Assembly: GCA_009667805.1 (NCBI GenBank)
Contig: CM019064.1
Span: 271,107,662-271,171,661 of the forward strand
Reading direction: 5' to 3'
Length of the DNA: 64,000 nt
Source of the DNA: Leptobrachium leishanense
Lineage: Eukaryota > Chordata > Amphibia > Anura > Megophryidae
Shown: positions 10,903 to 19,355 of the stretch, in pieces
Position numbering within the stretch: the first letter of the stretch is position 1
Layout of the letters: each line of letters begins with the position of its first letter
Made by a program: the position numbers and the translations under genes
Notes under the pieces: generated by a model
What the model was told of the DNA's origin: nothing
What the model saw: only the letters and a program-made list of their open reading frames with translations
The model's database searches: none

Positions 10903-12510
10903 CTATTCTGAAACTACTGAAAAAGGGGGGTTTCTTTCACTGGGAACATACCCTGTGGAATTATCAGTGGTATCTTCTGTGTTTGTGTAGATATCAGTGC
11001 TGTTTTGCACAGTGGCCATAAACATAGCCCTATACGGTATCAGTATCCCTATGATCAAAATCACCACTATCATAAGTATCATGGATCCAATCCTTGAGAT
11101 AAATCGTAAGATAGAACCAAACCATTCTCCCATTGCTCCAAACCCACGGAGCAGATTCCAGCCTTCGGCAGCAATCCTTCTGGCTGTGCCCTGCAACTGT
11201 GCTACCTTCTCCTGATGATCTTGAATTACCTGGTAATAGTTTGGGACTTCGTGTGTAGTGTTTCTGATGAAGGTGCAACATTCATAGTGCATTGTCATTT
11301 CACACAACCCATTCAAGGCCGCACTGATCTGCTCAAGCGCCATTTCATATATCATTTGCACCTTTCGTAACTCACGCATTTCCAGATTCAACAGCTGGAT
11401 ATCCATACTGGTCCTATTCAGAATCTCATCCATCAGATTGACATAGCTATTCAATCTCCTCATCATCTCTCCTCCCCATCCAGTCCATGCTGGCAACCAT
11501 GTCCATATTCGATCCATCTTCGCAAACAATTCTCTCTTTGGTCTTTCAAACACCAGTGGGTACCTAGGGTGCAGTTCCGTGTCTGTGTTTGTGTCTTCTC
11601 CCCTTAGTCTCTGGATTGGGACCAGCTTAGCCAAATAACACATTCCCGTTATTGTTGGTGGTACCCATGTGTAACACACCCTTTCACAGCACACCTGGTA
11701 CCCTCCTGTCACTATAAATGGTGACGAATGTAGTGTTCCCTTTGATATCTCTATCGCAAGGTGTCTCAGCCGTCTCATCATATCCACTGCACCCTGCCTC
11801 CCATTGGTCACATTCCCAATCACCGCCTCTTGGTCTCTAGTGAGTTGCCTGCATCGTATGTATAAATAAATCGCCTTTTGTCCTGCTTTAAATATATAAA
11901 TATATGATGTCCAGTTGAACTGACTTGAGTTACATAACCCACCCTCGTTATTTGTTTCTTTATCTGGTCCTAGTTGAAAACACCATTCTGGTGGATACAC
12001 TGGTCCTATTATGGGGTACCCGGGACTGACTGATTCTGTCTTTTCCCTTTGTGCATCGACAGCATGTATTGTGATATTCCCTGATACAAACATACTCAAA
12101 TTCATTGGAACAGAGGCAAATGGTATATGAATTGTCTCTGGGTGCAGTCTACTACACACCCAGCATGCAGTTTGCCCAGACTTTTTAGCATAGTCATATT
12201 TGAATTGCACAAGTAAATGTCCTCTTGGGTTGGTTCCAGATAGCGCCTCTCGTTTTTGTCTCCACATGGTACGGTTCTCCATCACCGGGTGCGTACTATT
12301 CCAGATATGGGAAATATCCACTTTCCCCACATTGCCCGTACAATTAGAGCATACTCCACGCGAGAGTCCATAAATCAAATTAGCAAAATATAAAATCAGC
12401 ACCACAAATGCCCCGAGTGTCAGAATTCCTTGGGCAATTCTTTTTACAGTCACATAAACCCAATCCCTCCCCACCGGAATTTCAAAAGTAAAAAATTTCT
12501 GGATAATCAA
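10903..12510 (-). CDS. env: ERV1 envelope glycoprotein, long open frame (535 codons)
   Basis: Surface/transmembrane envelope precursor of a retrovirus, made on ER membranes and cleaved in the Golgi. Seen: hydrophobic segment at residues 25-47 (signal region); a CWVC motif at 116-119, like the SU CXXC of gamma-type Env; about ten N-glycosylation sequons; an RPKR cleavage site at 323-326; a helical stretch 365-400 before a CX7CC motif (403-412), one residue longer than the CX6CC of typical gammaretroviral TM; a membrane anchor at about 474-493; and a ~40-residue tail. No stops. The frame begins at a TTG with no in-frame ATG before residue 77, and an ATG-started reading frame at 12482-12703 overlaps it in a different frame, so initiation is unclear: either a one-base frameshift after an acidic leader or a non-canonical or spliced start. 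Annotated as found. Confidence 0.85.
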   Translation of the reverse strand: MIIQKFFTFEIPVGRDWVYVTVKRIAQGILTLGAFVVLILYFANLIYGLSRGVCSNCTGNVGKVDISHIWNSTHPVMENRTMWRQKREALSGTNPRGHLLVQFKYDYAKKSGQTACWVCSRLHPETIHIPFASVPMNLSMFVSGNITIHAVDAQREKTESVSPGYPIIGPVYPPEWCFQLGPDKETNNEGGLCNSSQFNWTSYIYIFKAGQKAIYLYIRCRQLTRDQEAVIGNVTNGRQGAVDMMRRLRHLAIEISKGTLHSSPFIVTGGYQVCCERVCYTWVPPTITGMCYLAKLVPIQRLRGEDTNTDTELHPRYPLVFERPKRELFAKMDRIWTWLPAWTGWGGEMMRRLNSYVNLMDEILNRTSMDIQLLNLEMRELRKVQMIYEMALEQISAALNGLCEMTMHYECCTFIRNTTHEVPNYYQVIQDHQEKVAQLQGTARRIAAEGWNLLRGFGAMGEWFGSILRFISRIGSMILMIVVILIIGILIPYRAMFMATVQNSTDIYTNTEDTTDNSTGYVPSERNPPFSVVSE

Positions 12511-12703
12511 GGGTGGGGGCGGGGCCCCTAAAAAGCACCCTGTGGTTATCCCCCGTTGGCAGGTGGTCAGGGTCTGTGCCCATCAAAACACCCACTTGTT
12601 GATCCTCTGAATCATCAGGGTTAGGATCATTTAGGTGCTCGTGACTGTGGTCTTTGTCAGCTTCAGCCTCAGCGGATTGGTCTCGTTGGCGACGACCTTC
12701 CAT
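12482..12703 (-). CDS. ERV1 env leader frame (acidic, 73 aa), overlaps pol end and env
   Basis: Starts with an ATG (MEGRRQRDQ) inside the last codons of pol, where retroviral env genes usually start, and ends 28 bases into the env frame. It is hydrophilic and rich in Asp/Glu/His (DPNPDDSEDQQ). The most economical reading is that it is the N-terminal leader of Env, now separated from the main env frame by a one-base offset in the G/C-rich run near 12515-12530. Long hydrophilic Env leaders are known in several retroviral genera. It could instead be an independent small accessory frame. No relative in this window retains env for comparison. Confidence 0.5.
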   Translation of the reverse strand: MEGRRQRDQSAEAEADKDHSHEHLNDPNPDDSEDQQVGVLMGTDPDHLPTGDNHRVLFRGPAPTLDYPEIFYF

Positions 12704-13420
12704 GTTAGCTCAGGACTGGCAGCTGCTTTTACTCTGGAGTGATGTATCCACGGGACCACCTCGGCAACCTTTACTGCTATAGGGGTTGATAACAGGACAA
12801 AATAAAAACCTCTCCATTTTGGACCTAGTGGATCATTTTTCCACTCTTTTACCCATCATTACTACCTGATCATTTAGTTTAATTTCTCCCAATGCCCGAA
12901 GGTCCCCCCTTAGTCCATTAATCAGAGGGGTTGGCCGTCCAAACATAAGTTCGTACGGACTTAGCTTCAATTGGGGGGTTGGTCTGCACCTAATGTGCAA
13001 AAGGACTATCGGCAGCAAGTCCAACCAGCCCAGTGACGTCTCTTGGCACAGTTTGGACATCAAAGTCTTTAGAGTACGGTTCATTTTTTTTCAACTTTTC
13101 CCGAACTTTGGGGCCTGTAGGCGGTATGTAGCTTCCAGGTGATGCCCAGTAGCCGGGCAAGTTGTTGCAAACAGTTCTGGATAAATGCAGGGCCATTGTC
13201 TGACCCTATCTCGCGTGGAAGCCCGTAACGTGGTATTATTTCTTTCATCAGGCTCTTTACCACTTCTGTAGTCTTTTCAATTCTTGTTGGGAAGGCTTCC
13301 ACCCATCCTGTCAAAGTGCACACCATCACTAGTAAATAGTTGTATCCTTTGCAGGGTGGCAGCACTGTAAAGTCTATTTGTAATAATGCCCTTGGGGATA
13401 GCCCGATGGGCCTGTTCTCA
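12627..13420 (-). pseudogene. pol: ERV1 integrase: catalytic core and C-terminal domain, frameshifted, no N-terminal zinc domain
   Basis: Integrase joins viral DNA to host DNA. On the minus strand: RPIGLSPRALLQIDFTVLPP (first catalytic Asp, near 13378), then YNYLLVMVCTLTGWVEAFP, then GSDNGPAF (second Asp, near 13205), then YRPQSSGKVE (Glu region, near 13090). At a run of eight A (minus strand; 13084-13092) the frame shifts, and MNRTLKTLMSKLCQE continues in another frame. The C-terminal part reads LGPKWRG and PWIHHSRVKAA and ends at about 12627, typical of gammaretroviral integrase. The HHCC zinc-binding N-terminal domain that should lie between RNase H and the core is absent. The OGFr-like segment occupies exactly that place. 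Confidence 0.85.
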
Positions 13421-13972
13421 AAATAACAAATCCTGTCTGTCTTGTGAATCTCTTACTGCTGGTATGAAAAAGTTCATTACACTTTTCTTCATTCTTGGCA
13501 GTCTGTTCTTGATAAGGATCTCCTTGAGGAAGAACCTCACCAGTGGGACTTGATATTCTTCTGCTCCCAATTCTCCCAGACTGTGCAGTATTCGTGTGAT
13601 TCGTAGATTATTGTGAGAATTGATTGTCAAATTTTCAAAACGTGACGCGAAATTTTCTGCTCGTTCAACTTCAGTTATTTCTTTGTCTTCCTCCTCCCCC
13701 ACTATTTTTACGCCGAAGAATTTCAGCATCATCTTGTAAGCTCTGCGTAGTCTTTGCTGAACTTCTGAGGTGTTGATCATTAGACGTGTTTCTTGCGGGT
13801 TTAGGGGAGTAGAGTAGAAATTCCGGCCTTGTGTCCTTGTTGGAAAAAGCCATTGGATATAATCATGATTGAGTTCTAACAGTTCATAATCATCTTGCTA
13901 TTTGTTCAATATTATTTCAATGAACTCCCCGTGGGGTTCAAATTTTGTTTTTTTTAAATTCATATAGAACTC
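13418..13972 (-). pseudogene. Captured opioid growth factor receptor (OGFr) N-terminal domain within ERV1 pol
   Basis: About 184 codons on the minus strand read as the conserved N-terminal domain of OGFR/OGFRL1 proteins, a host family of nuclear-envelope-associated opioid growth factor (Met-enkephalin) receptors. Signature stretches in order: GEFIEIIL (near 13920), LNHDYIQWLFP (near 13860), RAYKMMLKFFGVKIV (near 13730), NLTINSHNNLRITRILHSLG (near 13600), VPLVRFFLKEIL (near 13530). Exons are joined without introns, as expected if taken from spliced RNA. One in-frame TAG (13900-13898) stands where the family has a Trp. A TAA (13975-13973) separates it from the RNase H frame, with which it is in phase. 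After its stop (13418) the integrase core continues in another frame. It replaces the integrase N-terminal domain. The OGFr reading is very firm; capture by the virus, rather than later insertion, is inference from its clean fit inside two near-identical LTRs. Confidence 0.88.
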
Positions 13973-14875
13973 TTAATTTGGCATGGAAGATTGAGGCTCT
14001 TGCTTGCAGATCAATACTTTAGCTTGAGCTTCTGTTTGCGGTGGTGGTTTCGCAGCTGCTTTTGCGGCCTCGTCTGCGCGTCTGTTACCTTTTGGAATTT
14101 CATCATGGCCTTTTTGGTGGCCACGGCAGTGCCTGATGCTGACAGCACTTGGTTTCCACACTGCTTCCAGGAGGGCCGTGATTTCTGCAGCATATTTAAT
14201 TTGTTGTTCTGAAGACGTGAGTAGGCCTCTTTCTTTTTAGAGTGCACCATGTGCATGGACTGTCATAAAAACGTATTTGGAGTCTGTATAGATATTTACT
14301 CTTTTGCCTTCAGAAATTTCAAGGGCTCTGGTTAAGGCTGTTATTTCAGCTAGTTGTGCTGATGTATGGCCTGGCAGTGGCTTTGCTTCGATGACTTCTT
14401 CTGTTGAGACTACTGCATAGCCGGAGACTTTCTTCCCATCATCCATGTAGCTGCTTCCATCAGTGAATAGCTGTAGATCGTATTTGTCTAGGGGTACGTC
14501 TTTCAAATCCGGCCTGCTACTGAACCAGTAACCTCCTGTCACATCCAGCAGAGCCTTGACAGCGTGGGGCACCTTGACATGAAGAACTTGTCCAAGGGTC
14601 AGTTTGTCTGCTTCTGCTATTAGCATTGCGGTGGCAGCCACTGCTTTCAGGCATGGGGGTAGGCCGCAGGCCACAGGGTCGAGTTGCTTGGAGCTCCTGG
14701 TCTTTGGTTGGGGTATGCGGCACACTGCTTCTTTTCTTTCTGCCCCCAGTGCACGTTTGGTACCTGTTAACTGGAAGCCCAGGTATTTTACACTCTGTTT
14801 ACATATTTGTGCTTTCTTTTTAGACACTCTGTAACCTGCTTGGCTTTCTGGGATATAATATTGTCTTAGAGCCAC
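13973..14875 (-). pseudogene. pol: ERV1 RT remnant (connection) and RNase H
   Basis: Minus strand from 14875. A short RT start (QYYIPES) is fused at about 14840-14844 to the post-catalytic part ([26 protein letters not shown]). Then comes the connection region and RNase H: LFTDGSSYMDDGK (Asp), HTSAQLAEITALTRALE (Glu), VNIYTDSKYVF (Asp), and, after a frameshift near 14200, GNRRADEAAKAAAK (Asp). The RT palm with its YVDD loop, present in ERV2 at 46372, is deleted here. The break lies in a GCCAA shared by both flanks in ERV2, which fits copy-choice deletion during reverse transcription. RNase H residues look conserved but the frame is broken. Confidence 0.85.
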
Positions 14876-15110
14876 CGTGTTGCGCCGGGCTGTGATTCAA
14901 CTCATCTGGGCGGGTTTTCCTCCGCCCCCACCTCAGGAATTCCAAGGAGTAGTGCGTGCGGGGACAACAGGCAGAGTAGGTGCCGTGCGCCATTCTTCTT
15001 CCTTTGACATAACTACTGCGATTTTCACAGATTGGGGGTTGTGCGGGCTGGCTGGATTATACTACCGAACAAAACTGCCACTCTCCGGCAGGTTTAATTG
15101 AACGTGACCC
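14876..15110 (-). pseudogene. ERV1 start of RT region (matches ERV2 44836-45110)
   Basis: Minus strand resembles ERV2: the CTGCCGGAGAGTGGCAG, ATAATCCAGCCAGCCCG, GAAGAAGAATGGCGCAC and TGGCTCTAAGACAATATTA blocks align with bases 44851-45110 of ERV2, which precede the polymerase fingers. Small deletions leave several frames, so it is non-functional. It anchors the right edge of the RT deletion and the left edge of the AT-rich block. Confidence 0.75.
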
Positions 15111-15189
15111 CCGGAAAAAAAAAAAAAAACATAATTTGGGCTTGCAATTTGCAAAAAATATCCCGCCCCAGGAGCTGGATGGGACATTC

Positions 15190-15885
15190 GGGCATATACA
15201 TATACACATTATATAAATAATATTCTCAGAAATATTTTCCCATAGCCCAAAACAGACTCTTAATACTACATCAAAAAAAAAAAAAACAATAAATCATTCC
15301 ATCAAAAATCAAACAAAAACATACCTTTTAAAAACAGTAACCATATTTCAATTTGTTAATAAATTTCATATTTTGGTAGACAATTTTGTATACCATTACA
15401 TACTTATTATTGTTTAAATGTAATAATATAAAAACCAGGAATCCCTTTTCTTTTCTTTTTTTTTTTTTAATTTAATTCTAGCTCTGAACAAAACTAAAAC
15501 TTTCGGACTAATATTTAACACAAAGTATAAACATATATCTTGCACTCAGACTTCAGACAAATATTCTATTGTAACACACATTAAAATTAGCTAAGCATAG
15601 TACGCTGCACAGATACACAAAGGGTTAGCTATCAGAGAGCAAAGAAAAAACATCCTCCCTTGGCATATTTTACTGACTCCCTCCCTTCCCCCTTCTCTCT
15701 TGCAAACAGTCTGTCAGAAGCACTGCCTATACACCAGAGACGACGCTCAATCTCAACTTTTAATTGAACAGTTTAATAATCAATTAAAAAACACAATCGG
15801 ACAAAATCAGTCTGAATCACACACACACAAACTATACAGCACCGCAACCATCTCACTCCGTAAAATATTAATTTATTTTATGCTC
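15190..15885 (-). other. AT-rich foreign block between ERV1 protease and RT
   Basis: ERV2 has ~80 bp between the protease GATATTATGGG(T/A)GCA and the ATGCCTGAATGTCTGATCC block. ERV1 has ~690 bp here instead. It is strongly AT-rich, has poly(T)/(A) runs at 15270-15285 and 15457-15470 and no coding potential seen. It is unlike the rest of the provirus in composition, and looks like an untranslated host or repeat sequence taken up by the virus. Origin not recognised. Confidence 0.6.
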
Positions 15886-16050
15886 CCATAATATCAACCT
15901 TATTTCCCATTGGAGATGCAATTTGCTTTGTTACAACAGAATATTCGGCACCTGTATCAACTATAAAAACTTCATCTTTATTTCCCACTCTCATTGTGAC
16001 CGTGGGCTCGTGGCTACCGAGCGGGATGGGCCCAGATCCCCGTCAATATA
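15886..16050 (-). pseudogene. pro: ERV1 aspartic protease (fragment)
   Basis: The minus strand reads VTMRVGNKDEVFIVDTGAEY SVV with the active-site DTGA triad at 15947-15961 intact, followed by NKVDIMGA and then a stop at the border of the AT-rich block. A retroviral protease is ~100-125 residues; only its first half is present, so it is truncated. ERV2 has the matching region at 44557-44680, with DTG altered to DTQ. Confidence 0.75.
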
Positions 16051-16105
16051 CATCCTGCCCTTCAAATGATGTCCCCGCCAGTCCCACAAACCCCGCTCCA
16101 TTCCT

Positions 16106-17418
16106 TCACTTCTTTATCTCCTCTAAATCCCGGTTATGATACACCTTATTAGCGATCTCAACTAATTCACTAATACCTTTCCCCAAAAACCCATCTATTC
16201 TCTGTATTTTGTTCCGTATATCCCTCTTTGACTGACCCACAAACGAGGAGTTAATTAACCTCTGATTCTCCGTTGTTTCAGGATCAATAGGACTATACAT
16301 CCTGTACGCATTCAGCAATCTCTCTAGAAACGCACTTGGGGATTTTTTTTTTTTTTTTTTTTAATCTCTTGCATCACATCTGCTATTTTTTTCCATGTTT
16401 GTGGGTTTCTTCCCTCCCGCTTTAACACCCATAATTACAGCAGTTCTGTATGTCTGCAGATGGGCAACTCCTTCAACTGTATTGTACGGCCATTTAGGAT
16501 CTGTTTTGGGGTAATGTTCCTCTGCCCATGCTTCTGGATGAGGCTTAGCATCTGCTACAGCTTGGGCGAGTAAAATCTTTCGCGCGCTACTATTTATCCG
16601 GGCTCTTTCCTCTGTGGTAAACATTGTCAACATTAATTGCTGACAATCTGCCCATGTGGGGTTATGTGTGAGCATAACTGACTCTATCATACTGGCCACT
16701 GCTGCGGGATTTGTGGAATACAGTGGTGTGTGTGTTTTCCAATTAAAAAAATCCGTTGTCGTGAACGGGACATATGTGTATTGCATTGGCCCTGGATTCC
16801 CATCCGCCAAGGGGGGGGCCTGGCACCTCTCGCAAAGGCAACTGCATAGCATTCTTGTAGGGATTGTGTTGGTACGGATCCCGGGGTTTATATATACTAT
16901 TCGCTGCGCGTGTGGTAACTCCCTGGTTCTCATCTTCCTCTTTATCATCACTATTCCCGTGGGGCACTAATTTATATACACTCCCATCGGGCATCTCAAT
17001 CTTCTCTGGCTGCCCCATAACATAATAGATAGAACGGGGGCAAAACATCACTCTCTCTCTCTTTCTATTATTTTGGGGGTCCTGTTTCTTATTTCTCCCC
17101 GCTATCATTATAAAATAACTCTTATTTTTAATACAATATCTCCATATATCTATATACGGGTATTCTTCAGGATATCTGTACTGCTCTGTAACCTGGGAAT
17201 ATACCTTCTGTACCAACTCCGGGTCTATTGACCCCTGCTCTGGCCATCCTGGGACTAATAACGGCCACACAACTGTACACATTACTTTTAATTTCTCTTT
17301 TGTCAATTCTACACCATAATCATACGTTTTTATATAATGCTTCAAAATCTCGCACCATATATTCTAGGGGCATCTTACCCTCCTTTACCTTCTTGGGCTT
17401 AGATGACCTGTTACCCAT
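16106..17418 (-). pseudogene. gag: ERV1 gag (matrix and capsid), frameshifted, no zinc knuckle
   Basis: Structural polyprotein. It starts at an ATG at 17418 (MGNRSSKPKK), with the Gly-2 of an N-myristoylation signal and basic residues for membrane binding. Matrix continues at 17345-16743 after a one-base shift (YDYGVELTKEKLKVM, YPYIDIWRYC). A proline-rich linker follows, then capsid at 16951-16361 (FNWKTHTPLYSTNPAAVASM, TWADCQQLMLTMFTTEERAR, AEEHYPKTDPKWPYN), and the major homology-type region (AFLERLLNAYRMYSP) after a run of ~19 T (plus strand; 16343-16362) that breaks the frame. Capsid ends with FLGKGISELVEIANK. The Cys-His nucleocapsid box seen in ERV2 at 44304 is deleted, so the RNA-packaging domain is missing. 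Frame breaks appear at a minimum of three places. Confidence 0.85.
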
Positions 17419-18517
17419 TGTCACTCTTGAAAACAATACTTTTTGCGATACAATTATCTTATTTCAATAACAGTTAAAATCTACAGTCTGATACTTCAGT
17501 CAACAATTTATCCGCATCCACATACGCTTCCCCCTTCAGTAGCCGACTGCAGTCGCCTGAGCCGAAACCGTACGTTCCAGGGTCCACTCTCGAATTTGCT
17601 TCCTCGCGGAGCGAGTAGGCGCACGTTCACTCACAGCACTCAAGTCAATTCATTCACAACACATTCCGTATCAGATACTTTCAGCATAATATAGAACATA
17701 TATCACTTCAACTCTTTCCATTAGCCGAGGACGTATTCCCTCCTTAGTGGCTCCTTATACCCCGTAATTTGAACTCTAACTCTTGACTGCTTGTGGCTAT
17801 GTGCACCCCGTTCCTTGTCTACACTTCCGTCTGCAATTCCAATCTGCTTTATGGATAATCTACCCACTCAGCACCACTATCTCTGCAGCTATCGTTGGCT
17901 TCACTATAAGCCCTTGTCACTATACGACGTACACACTAGGCACTGACTCAGGCTCTCAGCCCAGTCACAGAAAAATCCTCCTCCTTTCCCGTTTACCCAC
18001 GTGGTGAAGCTCTATTTACAAACACTGAACTATGCAACTCCACGCAGCTACTTTCTCCCTCTCATACAGAACTACCCTTTGATTGGCATTCAATTCCCCC
18101 GAATCCAGACGCCCGCTAGCCACTCTGGCTCCTTAGCAATGTCAGCGCTACCAGCGGCGGGAAAGATATGCCAATAGGATGGTGGCCATCGCATCCTCTT
18201 ATCCGTCTATCGCAGTCGGACGTTTCCCTTAGATACAGGTATTTCCTTTAGACATACAAAACATAGAAGACACGTTACCTATCGCCGGCGCTGCTTGCTG
18301 TTTCCTCAGACTCGTTGGTGTCCCAGTTTTCCCGGGTCAGGGGGGTCTGTTTGGGACGAGATGAGGTCCACTGTACAGGAAATCCTGCTTGGCGCCTGCA
18401 GATGTCAGCTCACCTTCAACGGGCGCCCCCAACCATCGGGATTCTGGCACTGCTGCAGTCAAGCGCCGCACTGTGTTCAGCAGCCGTTGCCTGTGTCTTG
18501 GCAAAAGGCCCGTTATC
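17419..18517 (-). promoter_or_regulatory. ERV1 5' leader (packaging-signal region)
   Basis: ~1.1 kb between primer site and gag, similar in length to the ~1.0-kb leader of ERV2. No long frame is supported. Gammaretroviral leaders of this kind hold the splice donor and RNA packaging signal. Neither was pinned down here. Confidence 0.5.
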
Positions 18518-18536
18518 CCGGCTATCGAGACCCCAG
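18518..18536 (-). promoter_or_regulatory. ERV1 primer-binding site (divergent)
   Basis: On the coding strand, five bases after the LTR end (TTTTC), TGGGGTCTCGATAGCCGG appears. ERV2 has a classic tRNA-Pro site here. ERV1 shares TGGGG, CTCG and CCGGGAT but differs in the middle, as though three bases had been inserted. The cognate tRNA is not recognised. Confidence 0.6.
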
Positions 18537-18540
18537 AAAA

Positions 18541-19216
18541 TGTAACCGGAGTCAATCAGGTTCACTTCATTAACGGCGCCGGACCAGACACAAGCAAGGA
18601 TTGTCCAAACACTAGTCTCTTCAGGAAAGGCAAGAGTTTATTGTGTCGTCACACAAGTGCTCACACAGGATTGAATCGCTTAGAGTGAGCCCCGATTACA
18701 CAGAGACATGAGGTTTTATGCCCCAAATACATAATTAGGTACATCCCCATTAGCCCACCTCCCTATGACACTCTATTCTACCCCACGTGGGTTAATACCT
18801 CCCATCATTAATTCGAACACAAAGAACATTCCACATATAACTATAAATTGATACACTTCTCGTTAGTTTGACAGTCTGTGATTTGTTTGTGCTGTCTTTC
18901 TCCGGGCAGTGCCTCCCTCCCTATCGGCTATGTTTATTCAGATGGCCTGGGGCCCGGTCTTCTATACTCCTTCGTCTTTCCGCGGGCCCCACCGACCTTG
19001 GAGTCGCTTTTCTCCTCCGTGCCAGGAACAGACAGAGATCTTTCATAAAACTTTAATTGCTTTTCTGCTAATCTAAACGCATTCCTAAGTTTCTACGTAT
19101 ACCTCATTCTAGTCTCAGCTACAAACCTGTCTATTTATATACAAGTGAACCAATATTCTGAACAAGATGGCCGCCTGTGTACAATGGCGGCCGTCTTTCA
19201 GCCTATTTCCACTTCA
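18541..19216 (-). repeat. ERV1 5' LTR
   Basis: 676 bp, twin of 10168-10843. TATA-like CATAAAA at 18714-18720 and AATAAA at 18637-18642 on the minus strand. This is the promoter-bearing LTR of the provirus. It is followed on the plus strand by CTCT, the second copy of the target duplication. Confidence 0.95.
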
Positions 19217-19355
19217 CTCTCTTTCAAGATGAACCACCATCTGGAGCCGCACATGCAACTAAGCTTAAATCAATGGTTCTTTTAATAAAAATAAAAAAAA
19301 CTGGTTCTTGGTTCTACCTGAAGCTCATGAAATTATGGAGCAGATTATTAGAAAC

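Larger units (their letters stand above)
10168..19216 (-). mobile_element. ERV1: complete two-LTR provirus carrying a host OGFr-like segment
   Basis: A 9,049-bp provirus transcribed right to left. LTRs of 676 bp each (10168-10843 and 18541-19216) begin TG and end CA on the coding strand and differ by about one base (T/G in the GACCTT-GAGTCG stretch). The host duplication is CTCT on both sides (10164-10167, 19217-19220), 4 bp as for gammaretroviruses. Order on the minus strand: 5' LTR, primer site, ~1.1-kb leader, gag, protease, AT-rich foreign block, RT fragment, RNase H, OGFr-like segment, integrase core and C-terminus, env, polypurine tract, 3' LTR. NC zinc knuckle and RT catalytic core are missing. 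ERV2 (40.4-46.6 kb) is a relative that keeps both regions, which makes the losses visible. Confidence 0.92.

Noticed and set aside
16656..16970. Plus-strand 104-codon frame opposite ERV1 gag
   Set aside because: It is the shadow of capsid and matrix coding on the minus strand, with no recognised domain of its own.
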